Origin: F1-60-MAGs027 sp044344715
GTDB lineage: Bacteria; Actinomycetota; Acidimicrobiia; Acidimicrobiales; Ilumatobacteraceae
Length of the DNA stretch: 64,000 bases
Direction of reading: 5' to 3'
Assembly: GCA_044344715.1 (NCBI GenBank)
Contig: JBIJCI010000001.1
Span: 1 to 64,000, forward strand
The position numbers and the translations under genes are program-made. A model generated the notes under the pieces. The model saw only the letters and a program-made list of their open reading frames with translations, was not told where the DNA came from and made no database searches. Shown one piece after another: positions 24,584 through 33,111 of this stretch (position 1 is its first letter; every line of letters begins with the position of its first letter).

Positions 24584-25510
24584 TCAGCGGTGGAGGGCCA
24601 GACCTGCGCTTTCCCACGGAACGACCGCCACGTCCCCGAGGCCCGAGCGGGTGATGTACGCGGTATGCAGACCCGGGCCACCGAAGCACACGTTGGTGGT
24701 CATCACGTCCCCCGACTCCACGCGGCGAACGTGCCTGCCGTCGGGGCTGATCACGGTGATTCCCCCGACCGGTGCGATCGTCGCCACACAGACGTTGCCA
24801 TCACCGTCGACGGCGAGGGAGTCGAGATACGCCAGGGTCGGCGACACCCAGAGCAGGTGGTGGGTATCGAACGGCGTCACCGGCTTCACCTCGCCGGGGG
24901 CAACGATCTCGCGAACCCAGACGCGCGCCGTGTGGGTCTCGGCGTAGTACAACTTCGTACCGTCCGGAGACAATCCGATTCCGTTCGGAGCCTCCGCCGG
25001 GAACACCACCTCGTTTATCGCCGAGCCGTCGAGTTTTGCGTAGTAGATCGCCGTGCGGTCGCCCTGACGTTCGTGACGGATTCCGTGGTCGGTGAAGTAG
25101 AAGCCGCCGTGGGCATCGAGGACGAGGTCGTTCGGACCGCGCAACGGGTGTCCGTCGCACGAGTCGTACAACCGGGTGACGGCTCCGGTGGTCGGATCGA
25201 CGCGCTCGATGCGCCCGCCCGTATAGCGCGACGGATCGAACGGCCCCGGCAACAACAGTCCGCCGAGATCGATCGGGGTGAACGACCCTCCGTTGTTGCA
25301 GACGATCAGCGAGCCATCGGCGCACTCGGCGAGGCCGTTGGGGCCACCGGGCACCTCCGCAACCACCGAGGTCGCGCCATCCCGCGCGACGCGGGTGATC
25401 CGCTCCCCGAACATCTCGACGACGAGCAGCGAGCCGTCGGCACACCACACGGGACCCTCCGGAAACCTGAGACCCTTGCCGATCACGTCCACGAGCGAAG
25501 GGTAGTGCAC
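24584..25510 (-). CDS. SMP-30/gluconolactonase-family protein
   Basis: A beta-propeller protein of about 308 residues. Repeated blade elements are visible (PEGPVWCADGSLLVVEM, GPNGLAECADGSLIVCNNGG, GPNDLVLDAHGGFYFTD, PNGIGLSPDGTKLYYAET, LDSLAVDGDGNVCVATI), with the Glu, Asn and Asp expected to bind the metal. Homologs hydrolyse sugar or other lactones. The GTG at 25510 lies 9 bases after the ftsK stop; an upstream start at 25543 would overlap ftsK by 25 bases. Its position inside the usually tight ftsK-rimO-pgsA-cinA string is unusual. Confidence 0.83.
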   Translation of the reverse strand: MHYPSLVDVIGKGLRFPEGPVWCADGSLLVVEMFGERITRVARDGATSVVAEVPGGPNGLAECADGSLIVCNNGGSFTPIDLGGLLLPGPFDPSRYTGGRIERVDPTTGAVTRLYDSCDGHPLRGPNDLVLDAHGGFYFTDHGIRHERQGDRTAIYYAKLDGSAINEVVFPAEAPNGIGLSPDGTKLYYAETHTARVWVREIVAPGEVKPVTPFDTHHLLWVSPTLAYLDSLAVDGDGNVCVATIAPVGGITVISPDGRHVRRVESGDVMTTNVCFGGPGLHTAYITRSGLGDVAVVPWESAGLALHR

Positions 25511-25518
25511 CGGGCGGC

Positions 25519-27924
25519 TCAGCCGCCCTGCAGTTTCTCCCACTCCTCGAGCGTCATGAGCACCTCGCGGGGCTTCGAGCCTTCGCTCGGGCCGACGATG
25601 CCACGCTGTTCGAGGAGGTCCATGAGCCGTCCCGCGCGGGCGAATCCGACCTTCAACTTGCGCTGCAGCATGGACGTGGAGCCCAGTTGCGTTCGCACGA
25701 TGAGGTCGATCGCGTGCTTCAACAACTCGTCGTCATCCTCGTCGCCCGTGGAACCACCCGGCAGATCGGCGGCAGCATCGCCCGTTCCCCCGCCCTCGAT
25801 TCCCGACACGTACGCAACCTCGGGGGCCTGGCGCTTCCAGTGCGACACGATGTTGCGCACCTCGTTCTCGCCGACCCAGGCTGACTGCACGCGCTGGGCG
25901 ACACTGGTGTTGCCCGGGAGCATGAGCAGGTCGCCCTTGCCGACGAGCTTTTCCGCACCGGGTTGGTCGAGGATCACGCGACTATCGGTGAGGCTGGACA
26001 CCGCGAAGGCCATGCGTGCCGGAATGTTGGCCTTGATCACTCCGGTGATGACGTTGACGCTCGGTCGCTGCGTCGCCACGATCAGGTGGATACCGACGGC
26101 GCGGGCCTTCTGAGCGATTCGGGTGATGCACTCCTCCACGTCGCGCGCCGCCACCATCATCAGGTCGTTCAGCTCGTCCACCACGACCACGATGAACGGC
26201 ATACGGTCGAACTTCTTCGTCGCGGCGGCCGCGGTGTCGTCACCGGTGTTGAGCTCGCCGCGGTCGTACGCCGCGTTGTAGCCGGTGATGTCGCGGAAAC
26301 CCGCCTCGACGAGCACGTCGTAGCGCCGCTCCATCTCCTTCACCGCCCACCCGAGCGCGTTGGCCGCCTTCTTGGGCACCGTGACGGGCTGGGTGAGGAG
26401 GTGCGGTAATCCGCCGTACTGCCCCATCTCGACCTGCTTGGGATCGATGAGGATGAGTCGCACCTGATCGGGCGTGGTGCGCATCAGCAACGTGGTGATG
26501 ATGCAGTTGAGCACGCTCGACTTGCCGGCACCGGTGGCACCCGCGATGAGCAGGTGCGGCGTGGTGGAGATGTTGAGGAACACCGGCCGTCCGGCGATGT
26601 CCTTGCCGACGCCCACCTCGAGCGGGTGCTGCGCCGACTTCGACTCGGGTGCAGCGAGCAGGTCGCCGAGGGACACGAGATCGCGGGCGTCGTTCGGCAC
26701 CTCGATACCGATCGCCGAGCGTCCCGGGATCGGCGCGAGGATTCGCACGTCAATCGCCGCCATCGCATACGCGATGTCCTTCGACAGCGAGGTGAGCCGG
26801 GCAACCTTCACCCCCTCCCCGAGTTCGAGCTCGTAGCGCGTGACGGTCGGCCCACGGGTGAACCCGACGAGCTTGGTGTCGACGCCGTGCGAGGCGAGTG
26901 CCGAAACGAGTGCCTCCCCGCGCTTGGCGACCGCATCCTCGTTGGCCCGCTTGTTGCTGGTGAGGGCGAGCAGATCGAGCGGAGGCAGCGACCACGAGGA
27001 GGGTTGGGCACCCGGACCCAACGGCATCTCTTGTTGTTCGCCGCGTACCGGCTTGGCACCGGGATCGGGCTTCGGCTTGACGACGCGAAGTCGTGGCTTT
27101 CGCTTGCGTGGCTGCGCCTCTGGCTCGGCGTCCCGGGCGTCGGCATCGGTATCGGCGTCGGCAAAGTCGCCGTCGACGCTGTGGTCGTAGACGTCGTCGC
27201 GCCCACGGGCCTCCTCGTGCTCGCGGCGCGCCGTGTCGAGGTCGTCGACTCCAGCCACGACACCGGTGTCGTGCTCCACGTCGTACGGCTCGGCTCCTCC
27301 CTCGCGGTAACCGCGAGCCGCATCGTCCAACCGCTTGACGAGCGCACGTGCCGATTTCGCCAGGTCGGGCAGCGACTTGCCGGTTGCCAGCATCAAGCCC
27401 AGCACGATGGTGGGGGCGAGAATCACCATGGCGCCGACCGGCGAGAGCGACGACTCGAGCGGCTCGCCCACCAGCCAGCCGAGCCAGCCGCCCGCGCTCT
27501 CGAGGGCACCGAGCGATACCTGCATGTCGTTTGCGGCAAGGAAGACGTGCAGGACGCCGAGCAATGCCACCGACACGACCAACCACCCGAAGGTGAGCCG
27601 AACGCGATGCTCGATGCTCACGCGCTTGAGCAGCGCCACCCCGAGACCGAGGCACACGACCGGCAGTGCGAACCGGCCGAGGCCCACCGTCCAGCGCAAC
27701 CCGGTATCGACCCCACGCCCCACCGGACCGGCGACGCTCACGTACACCGACAACGACATGAGGACGCCGACGACGACGAAGAGCATCCCGAGCAACTCCC
27801 CCGCCCGTTCGGCGAGGATCGGTCTCAGGACCGGGTCGCCCTGCACCACCCGGAACGACACCGAGGGGTCGACCTCGTCGTGGGTACGAGGTGCAACGCT
27901 GCGTTTACGGGCCTTTTCGGGCAT
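25519..27924 (-). CDS. ftsK: DNA translocase FtsK/SpoIIIE
   Basis: An 801-residue septal DNA pump. It has a four-helix N-terminal membrane domain (about 20-190), an acidic Asp/Ala/Arg-rich linker (about 205-310), and the motor with Walker A AGATGAGKSS and Walker B IVVVVDELNDL. The C-terminal winged-helix gamma domain, DDELLKHAIDLIVRTQ to QRGIVGPSEGSKPREV, reads chromosome-orienting motifs. It heads the minus-strand run to cinA. Confidence 0.95.
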   Translation of the reverse strand: MPEKARKRSVAPRTHDEVDPSVSFRVVQGDPVLRPILAERAGELLGMLFVVVGVLMSLSVYVSVAGPVGRGVDTGLRWTVGLGRFALPVVCLGLGVALLKRVSIEHRVRLTFGWLVVSVALLGVLHVFLAANDMQVSLGALESAGGWLGWLVGEPLESSLSPVGAMVILAPTIVLGLMLATGKSLPDLAKSARALVKRLDDAARGYREGGAEPYDVEHDTGVVAGVDDLDTARREHEEARGRDDVYDHSVDGDFADADTDADARDAEPEAQPRKRKPRLRVVKPKPDPGAKPVRGEQQEMPLGPGAQPSSWSLPPLDLLALTSNKRANEDAVAKRGEALVSALASHGVDTKLVGFTRGPTVTRYELELGEGVKVARLTSLSKDIAYAMAAIDVRILAPIPGRSAIGIEVPNDARDLVSLGDLLAAPESKSAQHPLEVGVGKDIAGRPVFLNISTTPHLLIAGATGAGKSSVLNCIITTLLMRTTPDQVRLILIDPKQVEMGQYGGLPHLLTQPVTVPKKAANALGWAVKEMERRYDVLVEAGFRDITGYNAAYDRGELNTGDDTAAAATKKFDRMPFIVVVVDELNDLMMVAARDVEECITRIAQKARAVGIHLIVATQRPSVNVITGVIKANIPARMAFAVSSLTDSRVILDQPGAEKLVGKGDLLMLPGNTSVAQRVQSAWVGENEVRNIVSHWKRQAPEVAYVSGIEGGGTGDAAADLPGGSTGDEDDDELLKHAIDLIVRTQLGSTSMLQRKLKVGFARAGRLMDLLEQRGIVGPSEGSKPREVLMTLEEWEKLQGG

Positions 27925-27969
27925 GGATACACGGTAGTTATCGGGTGCGTGTCGCTGGTGGACGCTCGC

Positions 27970-28596
27970 TCAGACGTCGCGGGTGAGGCGCGGCAATCGC
28001 AGCGACCAGCGAACTGCAACGGCACGCACCGCAACGACCGCCGTCAGCGGCACCCACAATTCGGCGATTGCTCCGGCATCACCCTCGACGAGCAACACGT
28101 GCACCAGCGCCCCGATGAGACCCGCCACTGCGTAGATCTCACCAACGAAGACGATCGGTGTGCGTCGTGCGAACACGTCGCGCAACACTCCCCCGCCCAC
28201 ACCGGTGATTACACCCATGAAGGCCGCGATGAAGTTGGAGGTACCCGACTCGAGGGCGATCGACGTTCCGACGACGACGAACGCCCCCAAACCCACCGCG
28301 TCGCTGGCGACATACCATGCCGCGCGGCGCGGGTCGATGGTGGGTCGGGCACGCAGCACCAGGATCGCTGCGGCCGCGCTGGCCAGCGCCACCACGAGCG
28401 GCCACTCGTCGGCGATCCAGAACACCTCGTTGTCGATCAGCAGGTCGCGGATCGTGCCACCACCGATTGCCGCCACTGCGGCGAGAACGATGCCGCCCAG
28501 CCAATCCATTCGGGCCTCGGTCGCCGCCATCACGCCTGAGAGCGAAAAGGCAATGGTGCCGATGACCGACACCAGCAGGATGGCGTCGCCGGACAC
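27970..28596 (-). CDS. TRIC-type (UPF0126/YadS) cation channel
   Basis: Integral membrane protein of about 208 residues made of two homologous three-helix halves. Each half carries a glycine-rich motif, GGIVLAAVAAIGGGTIRDLL and AFMGVITGVGGGVLRDVF, the hallmark of the trimeric intracellular cation channel/UPF0126 family, whose prokaryotic members conduct K+ and possibly other monovalent cations. GTG at 28596 is 5 bases past the antiporter stop; an upstream start at 28635 would overlap it. Last gene of the nine-gene cation run. Confidence 0.85.
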   Translation of the reverse strand: MSGDAILLVSVIGTIAFSLSGVMAATEARMDWLGGIVLAAVAAIGGGTIRDLLIDNEVFWIADEWPLVVALASAAAAILVLRARPTIDPRRAAWYVASDAVGLGAFVVVGTSIALESGTSNFIAAFMGVITGVGGGVLRDVFARRTPIVFVGEIYAVAGLIGALVHVLLVEGDAGAIAELWVPLTAVVAVRAVAVRWSLRLPRLTRDV

Positions 28597-28601
28597 CAGT
28601 G

Positions 28602-29702
28602 TTACGCGCGTTGTGCGGCGCGGTGCTTGCGCCAACCCTGGAATCCGGCGGCTCCGTACACCAGCATCACGAGCGGCACGATGATCAGCATCGCGGTTCG
28701 GAAGAGCTCGGGTGCCGTACTGTCACCTGCCTCCATGATGAGGTACGCCACGTAGGCAACGTAGAACACCACGAGCAAGGATCCTTCCCACTTCTTGATC
28801 ATGAAGCCGTTCCAACAGATCGGCAACAACACGATCGTTGCGGCGAGCATGACCGGGAAGTCGAGTCGAATCACCTCACTGTTGACCGCCACCCCGTTCG
28901 ACGACACCGCGGCGGACGCGCCGAGCACGGCGAGCAGGTTGAAGATGTTGGAGCCGACCACGTTGCCGACCGCGATGTCGCGCTGGCCGCGGATCGCCGC
29001 CAACACCGACGTGGCGAGTTCGGGCAACGAGGTGCCGGCGGCAACCACGGTGAGGCCGATGACGAGGTCGCTGACGCCCAGAGCCGACGCAATTTCCGTC
29101 GCGGAATTTACGAGTAGCTGCGAGCCCAGCACCAGGAGTGCGAGGCCGACGATGATTAGGCCGACTTGGAAGGTGACCGACTGCCTGAACGTGGAGCCTT
29201 CGACACGCTCGACTGCGTCCTCGTATTCGGCCTGCACTGCGGGTGACTCGCCCTTCAGCGCACCCCGGAGCAACCAGCCGGTGTAGACGATGATTCCGAC
29301 GAAGAGCGCGACGCCCTCGCGTCGGCTGACCATGTCGTTGAGGATCAGCCCGTACGTTGCCAGCGAGACGAGGATGAGTACGGGAATGTCGAACTTGAGG
29401 AGGCGTTGCTCGATCGACAGCCCGCTGATCGCGGCGGAGAGACCAAGGATAAACAGGATGTTGAAGGAGTTGCTTCCGACCACGTTGCCGAGCGCCACGT
29501 CGGCACTGCCGGAGAGGGCCCCACTGACCGATACCGCCATCTCCGGGGCACTCGTCCCGAACGCCACCACGGTAAGGCCGACCACGATCGGGGCCACACC
29601 CAACTTGGTTGCCACCGACGACGCGCCACGCACGAGCCATTCGGCACCGAAGACCAGGCAGATGAGACCGACGACCAGCCAGACGAACGTCAAGAAATCC
29701 AT
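28602..29702 (-). CDS. Calcium/sodium (CaCA-family) antiporter
   Basis: A 366-residue membrane exchanger of the YrbG type. Two inverted Na_Ca_ex repeats show the alpha motifs AFGTSAPEMAVSVSGAL and AAGTSLPELATSVLAAI followed by NVVGSN twice, which hold the ion-binding acidic residues. It exports Ca2+ or related ions against Na+ or H+. It starts 9 bases after mrpG and is followed by the TRIC-like channel, so it is likely co-transcribed with the Mrp complex. Confidence 0.92.
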   Translation of the reverse strand: MDFLTFVWLVVGLICLVFGAEWLVRGASSVATKLGVAPIVVGLTVVAFGTSAPEMAVSVSGALSGSADVALGNVVGSNSFNILFILGLSAAISGLSIEQRLLKFDIPVLILVSLATYGLILNDMVSRREGVALFVGIIVYTGWLLRGALKGESPAVQAEYEDAVERVEGSTFRQSVTFQVGLIIVGLALLVLGSQLLVNSATEIASALGVSDLVIGLTVVAAGTSLPELATSVLAAIRGQRDIAVGNVVGSNIFNLLAVLGASAAVSSNGVAVNSEVIRLDFPVMLAATIVLLPICWNGFMIKKWEGSLLVVFYVAYVAYLIMEAGDSTAPELFRTAMLIIVPLVMLVYGAAGFQGWRKHRAAQRA

Positions 29703-29711
29703 TCAGTGATG

Positions 29712-30005
29712 CTACTTGCCGCCGACCGCGCGACCGAGCATGTGCGCGCCGATCGGAGCCGTCACGAGCTGCAGCACGATGACGACCGCTATCTTCGTCA
29801 CGTCACTCGCGGATCCGACCTGCAACGCTGCACCGACTCCGCACAACAACGCACCCAGCGTGGCGGGCTTCGTGGTGGCATGCATCCGCGCCCGCGTGGA
29901 CGAGAGACGGAAGAGCCCCACCGACGCGATGAGTGCCAGCAACGAGCCCGAGATCATGAGGACACCCGACACGACGTCGCGAACGGTCCCCAACAGGCCG
30001 CTCAT
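29712..30005 (-). CDS. mrpG: Mrp Na+/H+ antiporter subunit G
   Basis: A 97-residue three-helix subunit. GLFRLSSTRARMHATTKPATLG is cut here for length: GLFRLSSTRARMHATTKP shows the PhaG/MnhG signature with RMHA. ATG at 30005 overlaps the mrpF stop (ATGA). It completes the seven-subunit membrane antiporter. Confidence 0.9.
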   Translation of the reverse strand: MSGLLGTVRDVVSGVLMISGSLLALIASVGLFRLSSTRARMHATTKPATLGALLCGVGAALQVGSASDVTKIAVVIVLQLVTAPIGAHMLGRAVGGK

Positions 30006-30271
30006 GATTCCTCCCCCGACGCTGCCTCGATGAACCGGGCGATGGTGAGTGATGCGACGAATCCGAGCAGGCCGAGCACCACCGCCACGTCGAGGTTCAA
30101 CACCTCGCGCCAGACACCCGCCCCGACGAGGAGACCGCACGTCAACACCGAGGTGAGCATGTCGAAGGCGACGGCACGGTCACCGAGGTCCGACCGCCTG
30201 ACGATGCTCGCCACGCCCACGACGGCAGCGACCGCGAGGATCGAGAGCGAGACGTACGCGACGACGTTCAT
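30002..30271 (-). CDS. mrpF: Mrp Na+/H+ antiporter subunit F
   Basis: An 89-residue protein with three membrane helices, the MnhF/PhaF type: DRAVAFDMLTSVLTCGLLV matches the family's RVVALDxxT core. ATGA overlaps with mrpE upstream and mrpG downstream imply coupled translation. Confidence 0.9.
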   Translation of the reverse strand: MNVVAYVSLSILAVAAVVGVASIVRRSDLGDRAVAFDMLTSVLTCGLLVGAGVWREVLNLDVAVVLGLLGFVASLTIARFIEAASGEES

Positions 30272-30780
30272 TGCGCGGCACCCCCGTCATCGAGCGAAAC
30301 GAAGGCACCGTCGACCAGGCGTTCCAGCTTCAGCACGTCGGCGCGGAAGGTTCCCGGATCGACCTCGCCGAGAACGTGCACCGAGAGCGCGACGGCCGAC
30401 CGGTCGATGTCGAGCGTCATGGTGCCGGGGGTCAGGGTGATCGCGTTGCCGACGATTGCCGCAACGAATGCCGAGCCGCGCTCGAGCTGCACGGAGTGCA
30501 CCGAGGTGACGGTCCGCTTCGACGTCGGTGCGACCACGGCGAGGGCAACGCGGAGACTGGACGTGACCAGGCTGTAGAGCACGAACGCGAGCAGCTTCAG
30601 TGCACCCCACGGGCGTAGCGAGTACCGGGACAGGCGTTGGTGGGAGAACGACCATGAGACCAGCGGAACGACGACGGCCCCGCTCATCAGATTGGCCACC
30701 GACCATTCGCCCCACAACAGGATCCAGAATCCGAACAAGGCAATCGAGCGGGGCACCACGGCGAACGACGGAACGGTCAC
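30268..30780 (-). CDS. mrpE: Mrp Na+/H+ antiporter subunit E
   Basis: A 170-residue MnhE/PhaE subunit with two N-terminal membrane helices and a cytoplasmic domain containing the family's VGNAITLTPGTMTLDIDRSA block. GTG start overlaps the mrpD stop. Within the Mrp complex it is needed for activity, although its role in transport is not settled. Confidence 0.9.
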   Translation of the reverse strand: MTVPSFAVVPRSIALFGFWILLWGEWSVANLMSGAVVVPLVSWSFSHQRLSRYSLRPWGALKLLAFVLYSLVTSSLRVALAVVAPTSKRTVTSVHSVQLERGSAFVAAIVGNAITLTPGTMTLDIDRSAVALSVHVLGEVDPGTFRADVLKLERLVDGAFVSLDDGGAAQ

Positions 30781-32258
30781 GACGACTTCACCGCCGTGAC
30801 GTACGAGGCGACATCAAGTACCTGTCGTGCCGCCTTCTCCGCGAACTCGTAGAACGGGCCGGCCGCAACGGCGATGGCGATCGATGCGACGACGATGAAC
30901 GTGGTCCCGGCCGCCATCAACGGTTGCCGACGCAGCAGACCGGTCGTCCCGGCACGATCGACCGGCTCGACGTCCCCCCAGAACGCGCCGACCCAGATCT
31001 TCACCATCGACACCAATGTGAGCAGACTGACCACGATCGCGACGGTCACCCCGACGTACTGCCCATCCTCGAATCCCGCACGCAGGATCGCGAACTTCGC
31101 CAGGAACCCCGAGAGGGGTGGCAAGCCGGCGAGGCTGAGGGCCGGCACGAGGAACAGCACGGCGAGCCACGGCGAACGCCTGGCGAGTCCGCTCACCGAG
31201 TCGAGCGAACTCGATCCCGAGTCGCGCTCGATGATCCCCTCGACGAGGAAGAGCGACGTCTTCACCGGGATGTGATGGATGAGGTAGAAGATCGTCGCGG
31301 CAATCGCTGCTGCTCCCCCCACCCCGAGACCGAACACCATGTACCCGATCTGGGAGATGATGTGGAACGAAAGGATCCGCTTCATGTCCTTGTGGGAAAC
31401 CGCACCGATGACGCCGATCAGCATCGTGAGTGCGCCGACGACGACGACCAGGCCGTCGAGCTCGCCGGGGAAGAGCAGCGTCTGCACCCTGATGAGGCAG
31501 TAGACACCGACCTTCGTGAGCAACCCGGCGAACACCGCGCTCACCGAACTCGGGGCAGTGGGGTACGAGTCGGGGAGCCAGAAGAACAGCGGGAAGACCG
31601 CGGCCTTGATGCCGAACGCGAGCAGCAACAGCAACTGCAATCCCGTACGAACGCCGTCGGGAAGCGCGGCAAGACGCTCGGGCAGTTCCGCCATGTTCAC
31701 GGTGCCGGTCGCCGCGAAGATCAGACCGACGGTGACGACGAGCACCATCGACTCGATCACGTTGAGCACGACGTACGTGGTGCCGGAACGGATCTGGGCG
31801 TTCGTGCCTTCGAGCGTGAGGAGGACGTAGCTGGCCATCAACAGGATCTCGAACGCGACGAACAGGTTGAAGAGGTCTCCGGCGAGGAATGCCTGCGAGA
31901 TCCCGGCTGCCATCACCATGTACACGGGGTGATACACCCACGACCGTTCGTCGGCGCTGCCCTGACCCATCGCATAGACGAGGACCGCGGTGACCACGGC
32001 GAGCGCCACGACGACCATGACCGACGACAGGCGATCGGCGACCATCGTGATGGCGAAGTCGCCCGGCCAACCACCGAGACGCACGACCCGGACCGGGCCG
32101 CCGGTCCACGAATCCACCAGCAACGTGATCGACGTTGCAAGCGACGCCACGAGTGCCGTGGTGCTGACCACCCGCTGGGCCCGACGATTGCGGGTGATCA
32201 GCATCACGGCCGCGGCCACCAGCGGCACGAGGATCGGCAGGGAGACGAGTGTCGTCAC
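30777..32258 (-). CDS. mrpD: Mrp Na+/H+ antiporter subunit D
   Basis: A 493-residue homolog of complex I NuoM/NuoN with about 14 membrane helices. Helices include the conserved Lys/Glu-bearing segments around AFEILLMASYVLL, FGIKAAVFPLFFWLPDSYPTAP and KDMKRILSFHIISQIGYM, used for proton movement. The GTG at 32258 overlaps the mrpC stop (GTGA); a longer frame upstream encodes an unlikely Arg-rich extension. Confidence 0.93.
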   Translation of the reverse strand: MTTLVSLPILVPLVAAAVMLITRNRRAQRVVSTTALVASLATSITLLVDSWTGGPVRVVRLGGWPGDFAITMVADRLSSVMVVVALAVVTAVLVYAMGQGSADERSWVYHPVYMVMAAGISQAFLAGDLFNLFVAFEILLMASYVLLTLEGTNAQIRSGTTYVVLNVIESMVLVVTVGLIFAATGTVNMAELPERLAALPDGVRTGLQLLLLLAFGIKAAVFPLFFWLPDSYPTAPSSVSAVFAGLLTKVGVYCLIRVQTLLFPGELDGLVVVVGALTMLIGVIGAVSHKDMKRILSFHIISQIGYMVFGLGVGGAAAIAATIFYLIHHIPVKTSLFLVEGIIERDSGSSSLDSVSGLARRSPWLAVLFLVPALSLAGLPPLSGFLAKFAILRAGFEDGQYVGVTVAIVVSLLTLVSMVKIWVGAFWGDVEPVDRAGTTGLLRRQPLMAAGTTFIVVASIAIAVAAGPFYEFAEKAARQVLDVASYVTAVKSS

Positions 32259-32650
32259 GGCTTCACATCCTCGACGTGCGGTCGGTCGGTCGCCTTCGAG
32301 CCCCGTTCGGTGCGCCGTTCGATCAGGCGGTCCTCGACGTCGTCCTCCACCTCGTCGTTGCCCGTGATCGTCCAGTTTCGCCACGCAAGGGCGAGCAGGA
32401 ATGCGAGCAGGGCAAAACCAATCACGATCGCGGTGAGCACGAGTGCTTGCGGCAGTGGATCGGTGAACCCGCCTTCCCCGCCGATGATCGGCGCACGGCC
32501 GGGTCTACTGCCCACCGTGACGATCAGCACGTTGACGCCGTTGCCGAGCACACCGACACCGAGTGCGATTCGCGTGAGCGAACGCTCCATGAGGAGGTAG
32601 GTACCGGCGGCGAACAGCACGCCGACGAGTACGAGCAGCGCGACACTCAC
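32255..32650 (-). CDS. mrpC: Mrp Na+/H+ antiporter subunit C
   Basis: A 131-residue NuoK homolog with three helices (GTYLLMERSLTRIALGVGVL, NVLIVTVG, PLPQALVLTAIVIGFA) and a charged C-terminal tail. The PLPQALVLTAIVI block is diagnostic of MnhC. GTG at 32650 overlaps the mrpB stop. Confidence 0.92.
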   Translation of the reverse strand: MSVALLVLVGVLFAAGTYLLMERSLTRIALGVGVLGNGVNVLIVTVGSRPGRAPIIGGEGGFTDPLPQALVLTAIVIGFALLAFLLALAWRNWTITGNDEVEDDVEDRLIERRTERGSKATDRPHVEDVKP

Positions 32651-33111
32651 GTCGAGCCCTCCCGACGATCCTGCGCAACCATCGCTCCGCGGGTACCCAG
32701 CGCCTGCAGGATCATGAGCACCACCGCGACCACCACGAGGAACACCCCGAGATCGAAGAACATCGACGACACAACCTTCACGCCGCCGATGAGCGGAACG
32801 TCGAGCGACCAGATGTGCGACTCGAGCGGTGCCCCGCCCACCGCGAGCGGCGAAGCGGTGGTGACGAGCGCCAGCAGGAGGCCGGCCCCCAACAACGACT
32901 GTGGGTGACGAATCGGGCGTCCGCGAAACAAGGGCTCGCGTCCGGTCAGGTACTGCAGGACGAACACCGAACCGAGGATCAGTCCACCCGCAAAGCCGCC
33001 ACCCGGGGCGTTGTGCCCGCGGAACGTTACGTAGAGCGCCACGAGGGTGGCGACCTTGGCCAGCCAACGATCGACGAGCTCGTCGAGGATCACCGAGGGA
33101 ACGGTCCTCAT
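32647..33111 (-). CDS. mrpB: Mrp Na+/H+ antiporter subunit B
   Basis: A 154-residue MnhB-domain protein with four helices: VTFRGHNAPGGGFAGGLILG is the family signature for the PGGGF loop, and the C-terminal part ends in FDLGVFLVVVAVVLMIL. ATG overlaps the mrpA stop (ATGA at 33108-33111). Confidence 0.92.
   Translation of the reverse strand: MRTVPSVILDELVDRWLAKVATLVALYVTFRGHNAPGGGFAGGLILGSVFVLQYLTGREPLFRGRPIRHPQSLLGAGLLLALVTTASPLAVGGAPLESHIWSLDVPLIGGVKVVSSMFFDLGVFLVVVAVVLMILQALGTRGAMVAQDRREGST

Noticed and set aside
23258..28539. Very long plus-strand open frames opposite rimO, ftsK and the TRIC gene (for example 23258-26113 and 26554-28539)
   Set aside because: They are Arg/His/Pro-rich shadows of well-supported minus-strand genes, an expected effect of high GC third positions; no family motif is present.
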